From NCBI RefSeq assembly GCF_003721595.1, contig NZ_RJJR01000002.1:434001-498000 (forward strand): DNA of 64,000 nt, written 5' to 3'. A model generated the notes under the pieces. It did no database searches and had not been told where the DNA came from. It saw only the letters and a program-made list of their open reading frames with translations. Positions 9,071 through 18,927 of the stretch are shown here, piece after piece. Position 1 is the stretch's first letter. The number at the start of each line of letters is the position of its first letter. Source of the stretch: Hanamia caeni. Its GTDB lineage: Bacteria; Bacteroidota; Bacteroidia; Chitinophagales; Chitinophagaceae. A program made the position numbers and the translations under genes.

Positions 9071-10591
9071 ATGCAACAAAAAATAAAATCAGCTCTCATT
9101 TCGGTCTTTAATAAAGAGGGATTGAAAGAAATTATCCCTTTGCTTCGTCAACAAAATATTACCATATACAGTACGGGCGGTACGCAGAAATTCATTGAAG
9201 AAAACGGTGGCTCCTGTGTTGCCGTTGAATCGCTCACGGGTTATCCTTCTATACTCGGAGGCCGTGTTAAAACACTTCATCCTGTTGTGTTTGGCGGTTT
9301 TCTTGCCAGGCGCGATGTGGAAAGCGATTTGAAAGAAATGGAGCAATATAAAATTCCTGCAATTGATTTGGTAATCGTGGATTTATACCCGTTTGAAGAA
9401 ACTGTAAAATCAACCAGTGATGAAGCGGCTATAATTGAAAAAATTGATATCGGCGGCCCGTCGATGATTCGTGCAGCGGCTAAAAATTTTAAACATGCCG
9501 TGGTGGTTGCAGATAAGAATGAGTATAAAAATCTCCGGGAAATTTTATCTGAAAAAAACGCGGAAACTTCTTTGGAAGAAAGAAAAGAGTTTGCAAGAAA
9601 AGCGTTTGATGTTTGCACACGATACGACATTGCCATCTCCAATTATTTTAACCATTCTGATTTTTCCAATCCTTTTTCTGAAGAAAAGAAAACCCTGCGC
9701 TATGGTGAAAACCCTCACCAGCAAGGATTTTATGTGGGCAACCTGGATGAAATTTTTGAGCAACTGAGTGGTAAGGAACTTTCTTATAATAATCTTGTAG
9801 ACATAGATGGCGCTTTGCAATTGATGAATGAGTTCGAAAATAATCCAGACGAAGCGGTAACTTTTGCCATTTTTAAGCATACCAATGTTTGCGGAATTGC
9901 TCAAAGAGATACAGTATCGGAGGCTTTTGCTGCTGCGCTGGCCGGCGACCCTGAAAGCGCATTTGGCGGTATTTTAATTGCCAACACTGCTATTGATAAA
10001 AAGACGGCTGAAGCTTTGAAAGATTTGTTTTTCGAAGTATTGATAGCCCCTTCTTTTGACCAGGATGCTCTCGGGGATTTAAAAATAAAGAAGAACCGCA
10101 TTCTTTTGAAATTGAAAAAGTTTCCTGAAGGAGCACAACAATCGAAAAGAATATTAAATGGTTTATTAATCCAGGATAATGACAAAGGCAATTTTGCCGA
10201 ATGGAAAGACGAAGGCGCAAGAAATGCTACTCAACAGGAAAAGGAAGATTTAATTTTCGCCAATCTTGTTTGCAAACATTTAAAAAGCAATGCTATCGCC
10301 ATTGTGAAAAACAGGCAACTTTTGGGAAAAGGTTGCGGACAAACTTCCAGGGTGGATTCCATGAAGCAGGCCATTGCAAAAGCTAACCAGTTTGAATTTG
10401 ATTTAAAAAATGCAGTGGTGGCAAGCGACGCTTTTTTCCCTTTTGATGATTGCGTAAAACTGGCTTACGACGCGGGTATTACAGCCTTTATACAACCGGG
10501 CGGTTCAATAAGAGATAAAGATTCCATCCGTTTTTGTAAAGAAAATAACCTGGTGATGGTCATTACAGGGATGAGGCATTTTAAACATTAA
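9071..10591 (+). CDS. purH: Bifunctional AICAR formyltransferase / IMP cyclohydrolase
   Basis: Catalyses the last two steps of IMP synthesis: formylation of AICAR and ring closure. I start it at ATG 9071 (MQQKIKSALISVF), which matches the family N-terminus, not at the TTG four codons earlier; length 506. The N-terminal MGS-like cyclohydrolase domain has STGGT, SLTGYPSILGGRVKTLHP and DIGGPSMIRAAAKN. The formyltransferase half has LRYGENPHQ, FKHTNVCGIA, SAFGGI and GCGQTSRVDS. The C-terminus RHFKH matches the family. The gene follows comEC with no terminator between them, so read-through is likely. Confidence 0.96.
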   Translation: MQQKIKSALISVFNKEGLKEIIPLLRQQNITIYSTGGTQKFIEENGGSCVAVESLTGYPSILGGRVKTLHPVVFGGFLARRDVESDLKEMEQYKIPAIDLVIVDLYPFEETVKSTSDEAAIIEKIDIGGPSMIRAAAKNFKHAVVVADKNEYKNLREILSEKNAETSLEERKEFARKAFDVCTRYDIAISNYFNHSDFSNPFSEEKKTLRYGENPHQQGFYVGNLDEIFEQLSGKELSYNNLVDIDGALQLMNEFENNPDEAVTFAIFKHTNVCGIAQRDTVSEAFAAALAGDPESAFGGILIANTAIDKKTAEALKDLFFEVLIAPSFDQDALGDLKIKKNRILLKLKKFPEGAQQSKRILNGLLIQDNDKGNFAEWKDEGARNATQQEKEDLIFANLVCKHLKSNAIAIVKNRQLLGKGCGQTSRVDSMKQAIAKANQFEFDLKNAVVASDAFFPFDDCVKLAYDAGITAFIQPGGSIRDKDSIRFCKENNLVMVITGMRHFKH

Positions 10592-10632
10592 TTGGAGCAG
10601 ACCGGCAATGCTTTTTTTGTTTTAATCAAAAT

Positions 10633-10663
10633 AAAAAAAATGCCTATTTTTTCGTTTACTGTG
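10633..10663 (+). repeat. Dispersed intergenic repeat, copy 2
   Basis: AAAAAATGCCTATTTTTTCG then TTTACTGTG. Lies between convergent purH and the mevalonate kinase gene. The right part (TTTACTG) is the best conserved. Confidence 0.6.
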
Positions 10664-10860
10664 TAAGCAATTTTTATATCCCAACAAAGTTGCCGGCGTA
10701 CGCCATCGGGATGAAAAAAGAATCCCGCAACGTTTATACAACAACATAAATTTTTACTTTGGGAATATTGTGTGAACAAGAAACAAAATTATTTTATGAA
10801 TTTCGTTTATCCATCACCGTTATAGCAGTAAACAAATAAATTGTAATGATTTTTATTTTA

Positions 10861-11799
10861 TCAGTAGCGATAAATAATTTGTGGCGAAAAGGCTTTTAAA
10901 TCTTCGGACGTCTTTGCCCAGTTGCCGGTAAAACCAAGCATAAAACCGCCACCTCCGGCTCCACAAATTTTTAAGAAATAATCTCCGTTGTTAATTCCTT
11001 TCTTCATTACATTTTGAAAAGAAGAAGGAATAAAAAACTGCATTTCTTCGAGCTGGAAGCGGATAAGGTTTTCCAGGTTTTGATATAATGTGATCGGATT
11101 ATTTTCTAAAAATGACTGAATGCTTGCATTGGTATAATTTACCAACTCGTCCTGGATTTTGTTTCTGAATTCAGTTTCTTCGCAAAAGCTTTTGAATTGC
11201 TGCATCATCGCTGATGTTTGCCGGGAAATGCCTGTATTCAAGAGAAAAATTATGTTGTTGCCTTTTTCATTTGAATCAGGAATGGATACAGGTAAAATTT
11301 CGTCGGCATTTTTGTAAAGAATAGGCTTATTCAGGATGATGCTTAAAGGATCCAATCCTGAGCTGGTTCCGTGAAAAAAAGATTCCATCTGGCCTAAACT
11401 TTTTTTTAGTTTTTGGGCCGTTTCCAAAGTGAGATGCTTTAATTCATCCTTAAATTCTTTTGCTTTTTTTAAATACCTTAAAAATATCGCCACTACAAGC
11501 GCGCCGGAACTTCCAAGTCCGTATCCCTGGGGAATATTGCTGTTAAAGAAAAGCCCGTTTTCAATTTCCTGTTCAAATTTTTTTACTTCCAAAACAAAAT
11601 TTTCATCTGCGTGGTTAGCGACAAAAGTTGAAAATTTTTTTAAAAATTCATTGGAACGAAAAGCGAATTTATTTGTTGTGTCCCTGTTGGCAAAAGTGAG
11701 TTGTCCTGAAAACCGGTCGTAAGGCATTACCAGCGCCATGCTATTATAGAGCGCGCTGTATTCACCTAATAACAGGACTTTTGAATTGAAACTTTCCAT
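10861..11799 (-). CDS. Mevalonate kinase (GHMP family)
   Basis: Phosphorylates mevalonate at C5 with ATP in the mevalonate route to isopentenyl diphosphate. 312 residues. GHMP motif 1 is in the N-terminal KVLLLGEYSALYN, motif 2 (ATP loop) is QGYGLGSSGALVVA, and motif 3 near the C-terminus is KICGAGGGGFMLGF. It is the last gene of a four-gene minus-strand operon, 9 nt after the decarboxylase gene. Assignment to mevalonate rather than phosphomevalonate rests on the intact GLGSSGA and GAGGGG motifs and on operon logic, since one other GHMP kinase is present upstream. I am confident of family and pathway, less of the exact substrate. Confidence 0.82.
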   Translation of the reverse strand: MESFNSKVLLLGEYSALYNSMALVMPYDRFSGQLTFANRDTTNKFAFRSNEFLKKFSTFVANHADENFVLEVKKFEQEIENGLFFNSNIPQGYGLGSSGALVVAIFLRYLKKAKEFKDELKHLTLETAQKLKKSLGQMESFFHGTSSGLDPLSIILNKPILYKNADEILPVSIPDSNEKGNNIIFLLNTGISRQTSAMMQQFKSFCEETEFRNKIQDELVNYTNASIQSFLENNPITLYQNLENLIRFQLEEMQFFIPSSFQNVMKKGINNGDYFLKICGAGGGGFMLGFTGNWAKTSEDLKAFSPQIIYRY

Positions 11800-11808
11800 C
11801 GCCGGCTG

Positions 11809-12858
11809 TTAACTTTTTATTTTTTCAGGACCTTTTCCTGACTTATCGAAAATGATTTCCTTAACGCAATCTCTCAGATTATTTTTTAAAAATTCGTTTA
11901 CTGTGTGTTTATCAGAAGCGGGATAAAGCACGTGTAAATTCGGGCCCGCATCCAGAGTAAAGCAAACAGGAATTTTTGTGTCATTTCTGAAATTGGTTAT
12001 TTTTTCAATGGCCATTAAAGTGCCTGGCTTCATCAGGAGATAATAATCTTTAGAGGTGAGCATCATGGCGTGCAAAGTTAATGCTTCTGATTCTGCGATG
12101 TAAATAAACTCTTCCCAGTCGCCTGTGGATAATACTTTTAACATTCTGGAAGCGCGCTGATTTGCCTGCGCAAACCGATTGTTAGCAAATGGATGATCTT
12201 TCATGAGCGCATGGCCGGCAGAACTTGAAACCTTTTTTGGTTCTTTTTCAATAATTAAAAGTGCATCCTGCAAATCTTTAAAATTTTGATGAATTCCGGA
12301 TATTGGTATTGCAAATTCATCAGATGAACCGGGAAAATCTTTATTATCACCCCAAAGAACGAAGCCGGGATAAACAGAACGGCAGGCGCTTCCGCTTCCC
12401 AGCCGCGCGAGTCGCGAAGCATTTTGTAAAAAATCTCCTTCTTTTTTTTCCTGAAAATAATTGTACGACAAATCAGACAGGCAAAGAGCAAGGGCTCCAA
12501 ACGCGGAAGCAGAAGACGCGATTCCGGCCGAATGCGGAAAACTGTTTTTAGAATGTATTGTGAGGTTCCAATCGCCTAAAAAAGGAAGACCGGCTTTCAG
12601 GCTTATTAAATATTTGAGTAGACGTTGCTCAAATAGCTCGTTTTTTTTTCCTTCAAAAAAATAATTCAAGACAATTTCTTCTTTTGATTTTTTTTCAGAA
12701 AGCTGCATGTCAATTTCCGTAAAAGCATTGGTTAATGTCATGCTAACGGAAGGATTGCAGGGAAGCTGGTGTTCTTTTTTGCCCCAATATTTTACTATAG
12801 CAATATTAGAAGGGCAGCGCCATGAAACCTTTATTATCTCTGTATTTATACCTTGCAT
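11809..12858 (-). CDS. mvaD: Diphosphomevalonate decarboxylase
   Basis: Converts 5-diphosphomevalonate to isopentenyl diphosphate with ATP hydrolysis and loss of CO2. 349 residues. Visible signatures: CPSNIAIVKYWGKK near the N-terminus, NPSVSMTL, the ATP loop SAGIASSASAFGALAL, GSGSACRSVYPGFVLW (the active-site loop), and the late motif FTLDAGPNLHVLY. The start codon follows directly on the stop codon of the preceding kinase gene (TAA then ATG, no gap), so the two are probably translationally coupled. This enzyme marks the eukaryotic-type lower mevalonate pathway. Confidence 0.93.
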   Translation of the reverse strand: MQGINTEIIKVSWRCPSNIAIVKYWGKKEHQLPCNPSVSMTLTNAFTEIDMQLSEKKSKEEIVLNYFFEGKKNELFEQRLLKYLISLKAGLPFLGDWNLTIHSKNSFPHSAGIASSASAFGALALCLSDLSYNYFQEKKEGDFLQNASRLARLGSGSACRSVYPGFVLWGDNKDFPGSSDEFAIPISGIHQNFKDLQDALLIIEKEPKKVSSSAGHALMKDHPFANNRFAQANQRASRMLKVLSTGDWEEFIYIAESEALTLHAMMLTSKDYYLLMKPGTLMAIEKITNFRNDTKIPVCFTLDAGPNLHVLYPASDKHTVNEFLKNNLRDCVKEIIFDKSGKGPEKIKS

Positions 12859-13749
12859 TTATTTTTTTATAAGTTCATTGTAATTAAATAACGTGGAGTA
12901 TCCTCTCTCTTGAAAATATTTCCTCGCTTCAACTTCCTTTCGAAAACTTGCCATAAAAAAATCGCCTCCCCACGCGCCTAATGATTTAATAGCAAATCGA
13001 TAATCGGCGAAAAAAATTTTCTTTACTGGCTTTAGTTTCAAAATGTGGCTTAGCAGCTTTTCGCTTTCCTCCATTGCCTCCTCAAGCACATCTACCTGAG
13101 TGGCATTTGCTGCAGCTATAATTATCCTCTTCATTTTTTCAATATCATCATCAGATACTGTTTCGGCGCTAAATTGTTTGACGGCCTCGTTACTGTCTTT
13201 TTTTTTGCCGCTATACACAAACAATATTTTTGAAGTGATTTTTGGAAATAAGTATACCGGCGCAGTGTGGCGACTTTGCATATCATATATTAGAGGCGTT
13301 TTTGCCGTTGCACAGGCAACATCATATCCCGATCCACCAAAAGATTTTTCCAATAAAAGATAAGGATCGATTTTACTCCATTGTGCCAACAAGCTTATAA
13401 AAGTTGAGCTGGAACCGAAGCCCCATTCGGGTTTGAAATTCATTTCGGTGTAAAAATTCAAACCCTTTTCAAATAAATAAGGATTCCTTTCTTTTATAAG
13501 TTCCATTAAACCTGTGAGCGTTTGCGCTTTTGGTAAATCTGAGGTATTTATAATTTCGAGCGTTTTAGAAAAAATGCATGAAAACCATGTGGCATCATTG
13601 TAATTGCTGGTCCATTCAAAAAAATCATTTTTTGAAGATTCCACCTGCAATTTTTGGCCATAGTTTAGTGGAATAGCAAGGCATCCGGATCCCCTGAGCA
13701 CAAGATATTCACCGAATAATAAGAGTTTTCCTGAGGCATAAAAGTTCAT
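12859..13749 (-). CDS. GYDIA-type GHMP kinase (candidate phosphomevalonate kinase)
   Basis: 296-residue GHMP-superfamily kinase. It begins YASGKLLLFGEYLVLRG, has the ATP loop EWGFGSSSTFISLLAQW, and carries GGSGYDVACA, the motif for which the Bacteroidota 'GYDIA' group is named. The C-terminal glycine-rich motif is LGAWGGDFFMA. It lies between HMG-CoA reductase and the decarboxylase. Mevalonate kinase and decarboxylase are both present and one more phosphorylation is needed between them, so this enzyme is the natural candidate for phosphomevalonate kinase. That is inference from position and family, not from a known active-site signature. Confidence 0.8.
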   Translation of the reverse strand: MNFYASGKLLLFGEYLVLRGSGCLAIPLNYGQKLQVESSKNDFFEWTSNYNDATWFSCIFSKTLEIINTSDLPKAQTLTGLMELIKERNPYLFEKGLNFYTEMNFKPEWGFGSSSTFISLLAQWSKIDPYLLLEKSFGGSGYDVACATAKTPLIYDMQSRHTAPVYLFPKITSKILFVYSGKKKDSNEAVKQFSAETVSDDDIEKMKRIIIAAANATQVDVLEEAMEESEKLLSHILKLKPVKKIFFADYRFAIKSLGAWGGDFFMASFRKEVEARKYFQERGYSTLFNYNELIKK

Positions 13750-13758
13750 GGTGGCTAA

Positions 13759-15108
13759 TTATATCTTTACCGGTTTTTCAGAGGGCGTCAACATTTCATT
13801 TTTCTTTAAATTTTCTACTATTCTTCTGACTGCGGACACAGAAACTTTTTCATGTTTAAAATGTTCTACGATCTTTTGTTTATACTGTTCAGGCACCTCT
13901 AATTGTTTCATAATATTAAACAGGTGCATTTTCATGTGACCCGTTTGAATGCCTGTTGTTACCAATGATTTCACGGCTGAAAAATTGTTAGCCAGCCCGG
14001 AAGCCGCTGCGATGCACATTAATTCTTTCGCCGAAGGATGCCTCAACAATTCTAATGACAATTTTACTAGTGGGTGAAGATTAGTTAATCCGCCCACCAC
14101 ACCGAGTGCAAGTGGCAATTCTAAAATAAATTTGAAGTTATCTTTTTCTAAAATTACTTTACTTAGCGGCTGATATTTTCCGGTTGCCGCTGCGTACGCA
14201 TGCCCACAAGCTTCTACTGCCCGAAAGTCATTCCCGCTGGCTAATACGATAGCGTCCACGCCATTAAAAATTCCTTTATTGTGCGTTACAGCCCTGAACG
14301 GGTCTACTTCTGCTACTCTCACTCCCATATAAAAGCGGCGTGCAAATTCCTGGCCGCTTAAGCCGGGAACAGCTTTATTAAAATTATTTACCGGCGTTTC
14401 AACCCAACATTTTACACGGCAGCGTGGTGTCAGATTAGAAAGTATACACATGATAATCTCAAGGCCGTTGCCTGAAAAACCAGGCTGTGAAGCGTACCAT
14501 TTCTTGAAGGTGATTGCAAATTGTTCAAGGCATGAATTAATGAAATTCGCACCCATTGAATCTACTGTTTCAAAGGTGCAAAAAAGCTGCATTAGTCCTG
14601 GCTCTTCACCGGACAAATCTTTTAAAATAATGTCCGTAATTCCTCCACCTCTCCGGCGCATATTTTCAGTAATGGAATCTGTTGAGGAGATAAGAATTTT
14701 TTTTAATTCAGCAAAACTGCTTTGCAATAATTGCAGATTATCCCTCCATATAAAATGAACCTGGCCTACTTTTTCAGTCGCAACGATTTCACTTTTAAAA
14801 CCGCCATGCGCAAACCAGAACTTTGCGCTATGCGAAGCTGCTGCTACTACAGAGCTCTCTTCAATTACCATCGGCAGCGTATATACTTTTTGATTAATTA
14901 AGAAATTTGGTGCTACACTATAAGGCAAATGGAAATTGGAAATCGTGTTTTCACTAAATTCTTCAATCAGTTCCTGGATGGCCTTGTCCTGGTGATGGAA
15001 GCTTTTAAAATATCGGATAATTTCTGTTTTGTTTTTGAAAAAATTACCAATCACCTCGAGCTTTTCCTCTTTATTCTTTTTTGAAAACCCCTCTAAAACA
15101 TTTGACAT
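13759..15108 (-). CDS. Hydroxymethylglutaryl-CoA reductase, class II type
   Basis: Reduces HMG-CoA to mevalonate with two NAD(P)H. The frame opens at a TTG (15117), but ATG 15108 gives MSNVLEGFSKKNKEEK, which fits the bacterial class II N-terminus; about 449 residues. Recognisable motifs: ETVDSMGANFINSC, the catalytic-lysine segment THNKGIFNGVDAIVLASGN, then DFRAVEACGHAYAA and GVVGGLTNLHP. It is the first gene of the mevalonate operon; the next gene starts 9 nt after its stop. HMG-CoA synthase is not in the window. Class II enzymes can run in either direction, but the biosynthetic neighbours argue for synthesis of mevalonate here. Confidence 0.93.
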   Translation of the reverse strand: MSNVLEGFSKKNKEEKLEVIGNFFKNKTEIIRYFKSFHHQDKAIQELIEEFSENTISNFHLPYSVAPNFLINQKVYTLPMVIEESSVVAAASHSAKFWFAHGGFKSEIVATEKVGQVHFIWRDNLQLLQSSFAELKKILISSTDSITENMRRRGGGITDIILKDLSGEEPGLMQLFCTFETVDSMGANFINSCLEQFAITFKKWYASQPGFSGNGLEIIMCILSNLTPRCRVKCWVETPVNNFNKAVPGLSGQEFARRFYMGVRVAEVDPFRAVTHNKGIFNGVDAIVLASGNDFRAVEACGHAYAAATGKYQPLSKVILEKDNFKFILELPLALGVVGGLTNLHPLVKLSLELLRHPSAKELMCIAAASGLANNFSAVKSLVTTGIQTGHMKMHLFNIMKQLEVPEQYKQKIVEHFKHEKVSVSAVRRIVENLKKNEMLTPSEKPVKI

Positions 15109-15377
15109 ATTTTTCAATTTGTTCTATAATTTATAAAGTCCAATCCGATGTAGCAAGCTGCGGATAAACCTATTTTGAGAACTGCAATTGAGAAGGCCAT
15201 TGCAATTTTTTAACCAGACCAGGTAAATTAAAATTCACCTGAAATTACGAAAAGTGTTTTTATTAAATCGAATGGACGATTGTTTGTTGAACAAACTGGT
15301 TTTTGCGTTTTCCGTGATTGTAAGGGATTTGTAATTAGACTAACCGTACCAGTACGAAATAATTCTGTCTTATTTAT

Positions 15378-17750
15378 TTATTCACTGTCCCTGCTTTTCA
15401 AAACATCTTCAAATAATTTAAAAATCCTTTTGTATTCATCGGTCCAGCTTGATGCATCTTCAAAATCGTGATCCTCCATCGGGTAAGATGCTAACTCCCA
15501 ATTATCTTTTCCGAGCTCTATTAATCTTTGAGTAACTTTTACTATATCCTGGAAATGCACATTCTGATCTAACATTCCATGGCACATTAACAAATGCCCT
15601 TTTAAGCCATTTACAAAATAGATGGGCGAGCTTCTTTTGTAAGCAATGCTATCTTCATACGGCTTATTGAGAATGTTGGAAGTGTAGCCGTTGTTGTAAT
15701 TGGCCCAGTCTGTAACAGAGCGCTGGCCTGAGCCAGCAGCAAAGATATCCGGCGTGGTAAACATTGCCATGAGCGTTATAAATCCTCCATAAGAACCTCC
15801 GTATATTCCAATTCTTTTTGGGTTTACTCCAAATTTTTTCACAAGATAATTTGCGCCATCTACATTGTCCGTTAAGTCTTTGCCGCCCATGTGCCGGTAG
15901 ATGGCTGTGCGCCAATCGCGCCCATAGCCTGCGCTGGCACGATAGTCAATATCCATTACATAATATCCATGGTCTGCCAATAAATTATTAAACATCGTTT
16001 CTCTGAAATAATAACTCCACCATTTGTCTACATTCTGCAGATAGCCCGCGCCATGCACAAAAATTACGGCAGGCTTTTCAGCCGCGGGCTTTGCCGGCTT
16101 ATATATTCTTGCATGCACCATTGCTCCATCCCGTGCGGCGAAAGTGAAAATCTCCGGATCGCGCCAGGCGTAAGATTTATATTCATCGCTTTCTGCTTTG
16201 TTGGTTATCTGTATTGCTTTTGCACCAGGTTTATTTTGCTGCACATACAATTCCCACGGTTTGGTAGTGTATGAATACAATATAGCAATGGTTTTTTCAT
16301 CGGGTGAAAGAGTTACTTCGTTTCCACCCATCATGTCCGTTATTTTTTCAGCCTTACTAACGGTGAGGGGTAAACGATAATATTGTTGCTGCGCTGGCTC
16401 GCTTTGATTGGTGGATATATAAAAATATTTTTTATCATTGGAAAGCCGCGCATCCAATACTTCATAGTTGCCCGTAGTGTGCGCTTTCTTTTTTGCAGTG
16501 TTCACATTTACCGAATACAAATGTGAAAAGCCCGTCGCCTCTGATTGAAACCAATATTCTTCGTCATTTATCCATCCGCTGTTCCATAAGCCAGGTCCTC
16601 CAATCCAGGCGCTGTCATGCTGACGATCCATCAATTTTAATTTTTTTGTGGCTGTGTCCCATAGCATAATCCACCGGTCCTTATGATCCTGTGCATGAAT
16701 ATCCAGCATAAGATTCTTACCGTGTGGCGACCATTGTGCTGAAGCGAAATAAACGTTGCGCAATTTGTTTTGCTTTTTTCTTTCCGTCCACTCTGTTGGA
16801 TAATCTTTGATAAATTCGGGAATGTCTCTGATGCCTTCTATCGAATCAGTCTTTATTTCAAAGATGCTGTCCGCCTGCCTGTCATAAATATAAAATTGAT
16901 ACATACCCTCGGGCTGGCCCACTTTTCGGCGGCCAGGAATGCTTTTCGTGTATCCTGACTCCGTTACATAATCAGGAACAATAGTAGGCTTTGATTTTTC
17001 CGGTGATTGATATAATTCGTAATTGATAAATCTTCCGTCAGGGCTTATTGCGAGATCACGAACGGTTTTGTTGCCGGTAACAATTTTTTTCAATCTATTT
17101 TTTTCATGAATGCTGTCGTACATTTTTTGAAGTTGTTTTTTCTCTATTCTTTTACGCAAAACCTTCATGTATTGAATTTGTTCATTTTTAAGCCATTGGT
17201 CTTCCTTTGACAGGTTTTCTTCATCTTCTGTTTTACTATCTTCTTTCACAAAATTGGTAAGCTGTTGCGTTTCGCCTGTTTGCATGTTCCATGCATATAA
17301 ATTCTGATTTTGCTGATAAGCAATCTGGCTTTCATTAAAAGAAAACTGCGGACTGAATTCTGTTTCTTCTGTATTTGTAATACGATAAATTTTACCTGTT
17401 TTTATTTCTTTATAAAAAATATCACCTGCAAGCTCGTATACATAAGCAGACCTGTGTAAATTATAAACCGCGCTATAGGCAGCCACTATATTTTGTTTGT
17501 CTGAAGCAGTGGCTTTTACGGGAGTTTTATTTTTTGTAGTGATATAATATAACGAATCAGCCGGTGCATTTTCCGGATTCCAGTCGAAATATAACCTCGT
17601 GCCGTCTGCGTTCCAGAAAGGATTGGACGGTGAGGAGCCCATCCATTTTGGATCGCTCATTATTTTTTCTATGGTTAAAGAATCCAAACGTTGCTGGCCA
17701 AATGAAAAAGACGAAAAGAATAAAAATGATAAAAAACAGAGGTATTTCAT
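15378..17750 (-). CDS. Secreted S9-family prolyl oligopeptidase / dipeptidyl peptidase
   Basis: 790 residues with signal peptide MKYLCFLSFLFFSSFSFGQQ. An N-terminal beta-propeller (about 30-540) carries WD/PD40-like strands such as SPDGRFINYEL and SPDEKTIAIL. The C-terminal alpha/beta hydrolase domain has the nucleophile Ser653 in GGSYGG, Asp728 in GMLDQNVHFQD and His761 in MEDHDFED, so the triad is complete. This is the architecture of periplasmic dipeptidyl peptidases that cut short peptides after proline or alanine in Bacteroidota. It is monocistronic. Its start region faces a divergent oxidoreductase gene, with a copy of the dispersed repeat between them. Confidence 0.93.
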   Translation of the reverse strand: MKYLCFLSFLFFSSFSFGQQRLDSLTIEKIMSDPKWMGSSPSNPFWNADGTRLYFDWNPENAPADSLYYITTKNKTPVKATASDKQNIVAAYSAVYNLHRSAYVYELAGDIFYKEIKTGKIYRITNTEETEFSPQFSFNESQIAYQQNQNLYAWNMQTGETQQLTNFVKEDSKTEDEENLSKEDQWLKNEQIQYMKVLRKRIEKKQLQKMYDSIHEKNRLKKIVTGNKTVRDLAISPDGRFINYELYQSPEKSKPTIVPDYVTESGYTKSIPGRRKVGQPEGMYQFYIYDRQADSIFEIKTDSIEGIRDIPEFIKDYPTEWTERKKQNKLRNVYFASAQWSPHGKNLMLDIHAQDHKDRWIMLWDTATKKLKLMDRQHDSAWIGGPGLWNSGWINDEEYWFQSEATGFSHLYSVNVNTAKKKAHTTGNYEVLDARLSNDKKYFYISTNQSEPAQQQYYRLPLTVSKAEKITDMMGGNEVTLSPDEKTIAILYSYTTKPWELYVQQNKPGAKAIQITNKAESDEYKSYAWRDPEIFTFAARDGAMVHARIYKPAKPAAEKPAVIFVHGAGYLQNVDKWWSYYFRETMFNNLLADHGYYVMDIDYRASAGYGRDWRTAIYRHMGGKDLTDNVDGANYLVKKFGVNPKRIGIYGGSYGGFITLMAMFTTPDIFAAGSGQRSVTDWANYNNGYTSNILNKPYEDSIAYKRSSPIYFVNGLKGHLLMCHGMLDQNVHFQDIVKVTQRLIELGKDNWELASYPMEDHDFEDASSWTDEYKRIFKLFEDVLKSRDSE

Positions 17751-17803
17751 TGTTAATAATATTTGAATTTCATTTTGCCAGTGAAGGTAATTAACGAATC
17801 GTT

Positions 17804-17835
17804 GCAGTAAAGCAACAAATAATTCAGATTTTTAT
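17804..17835 (-). repeat. Dispersed intergenic repeat, copy 3
   Basis: Minus strand: AAAAATCTGAATTATTTGTT then GCTTTACTGC. One of the two fullest copies; sits between the divergent S9 peptidase and Gfo/Idh genes. Confidence 0.75.
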
Positions 17836-17934
17836 TTCGCATTCAGGTATATGGTCCGATATAAGTAACGTTAATTGAACTTCATTTGATGAATTGTAAT
17901 TGAATTTTTATCTTCAGCCATAATCTAAAAAACA

Positions 17935-18927
17935 ATGAGCGAAAAAAATAAAGTCCGTTGGGCAATATTAGGAGCCGGCCGAATTGCGAATGCATTTGCA
18001 AAAGATTTTTATTTGATGCAAAATGCAGAGTTGATAGCCGTTGCTTCCAACGATAAAGAAAAGGCAGCTTCTTTTGCGAAGGAATACAATATTCCGGAGG
18101 CAATAAGCCATGAAGAGCTATTTAACAGCGATAGTATAGATGCTGTTTATATTGCTACCACTCACAACTTTCATTTTGAACAAGCGATGCGGTGTTTGCA
18201 AAATGGAAAGGCAGTGTTGTGTGAAAAACCAATTACTGTAAATGATAGCCAGTTTAAAAAACTATTGTCTGTTTCAGAAGAGAAGAATGTTTTTTTGATG
18301 GAAGCCATGTGGACTTATTTTTTGCCTGCCATTCAAAAAGCCAAAGAATGGCTCGCGCAAGGCCGCATCGGGAAGCTAAAAGTTATCCAGGCCGACTTTG
18401 CTTTTAATATGGAAAAAAATATGCAAGGCAGAATGTATAATCCTAACCTTGCTGGTGGCGCTCTGCTGGATCTGGGAGTGTATCCGATATCTTTGGCTTA
18501 TTATTTTGCCGGCAAATCGCCTGAGCAAATTACAGCTTCAGGTGTGATGACTCATACAGGCGTGGATGAAAGCGTAGGAATGATTTTTCAATACGGCGAT
18601 GTTACGGCTGATTTGTTTACCTCCATGGTGACTCGCATGGGCAATACGTTGAAACTGTTTGGCGAAGAAGGTTACATTGAAATTCCTGATTTCTGGAAAG
18701 CGGGCGCGGCAAGAATATTCGATAAAGAATTTAATCATGTGGAAACTTACGAAGACCATCGTACTTCACATGGATTTATTTTTGAAATGCAGCATGCCAA
18801 TGATAAAATCTTATCAGGAAGAATCGAAAGTGATATTATTCCACATTCACGCTCCCATAGTATTCACGAAACAATGACGGCCATTCGCAGGCAAATAGGG
18901 TTGAAATATCCTTTTGAATCAAAATAG
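17935..18927 (+). CDS. Gfo/Idh/MocA-family NAD(P)-dependent oxidoreductase
   Basis: 330 residues. The N-terminal Rossmann fold starts WAILGAGRIANAFAKDF (glycine-rich NAD(P) loop) and contains the family lysine in CEKPI (Glu97-Lys98-Pro99). The C-terminal half is the alpha/beta dimerisation and substrate domain, with GGALLDLGVYPISLAYYF. Similar proteins act on sugars, inositols or dihydrodiols; the substrate cannot be read from the sequence. Its stop codon abuts the stop codon of the convergent ATP-grasp gene with no base between them and no terminator hairpin. Confidence 0.9.
   Translation: MSEKNKVRWAILGAGRIANAFAKDFYLMQNAELIAVASNDKEKAASFAKEYNIPEAISHEELFNSDSIDAVYIATTHNFHFEQAMRCLQNGKAVLCEKPITVNDSQFKKLLSVSEEKNVFLMEAMWTYFLPAIQKAKEWLAQGRIGKLKVIQADFAFNMEKNMQGRMYNPNLAGGALLDLGVYPISLAYYFAGKSPEQITASGVMTHTGVDESVGMIFQYGDVTADLFTSMVTRMGNTLKLFGEEGYIEIPDFWKAGAARIFDKEFNHVETYEDHRTSHGFIFEMQHANDKILSGRIESDIIPHSRSHSIHETMTAIRRQIGLKYPFESK

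Noticed and set aside
15352..15387. Further copy of the dispersed repeat
   Set aside because: Matches only in TTATTTATTTATTCACTG and its right half is the coding end of the S9 peptidase; kept out of the copy list.
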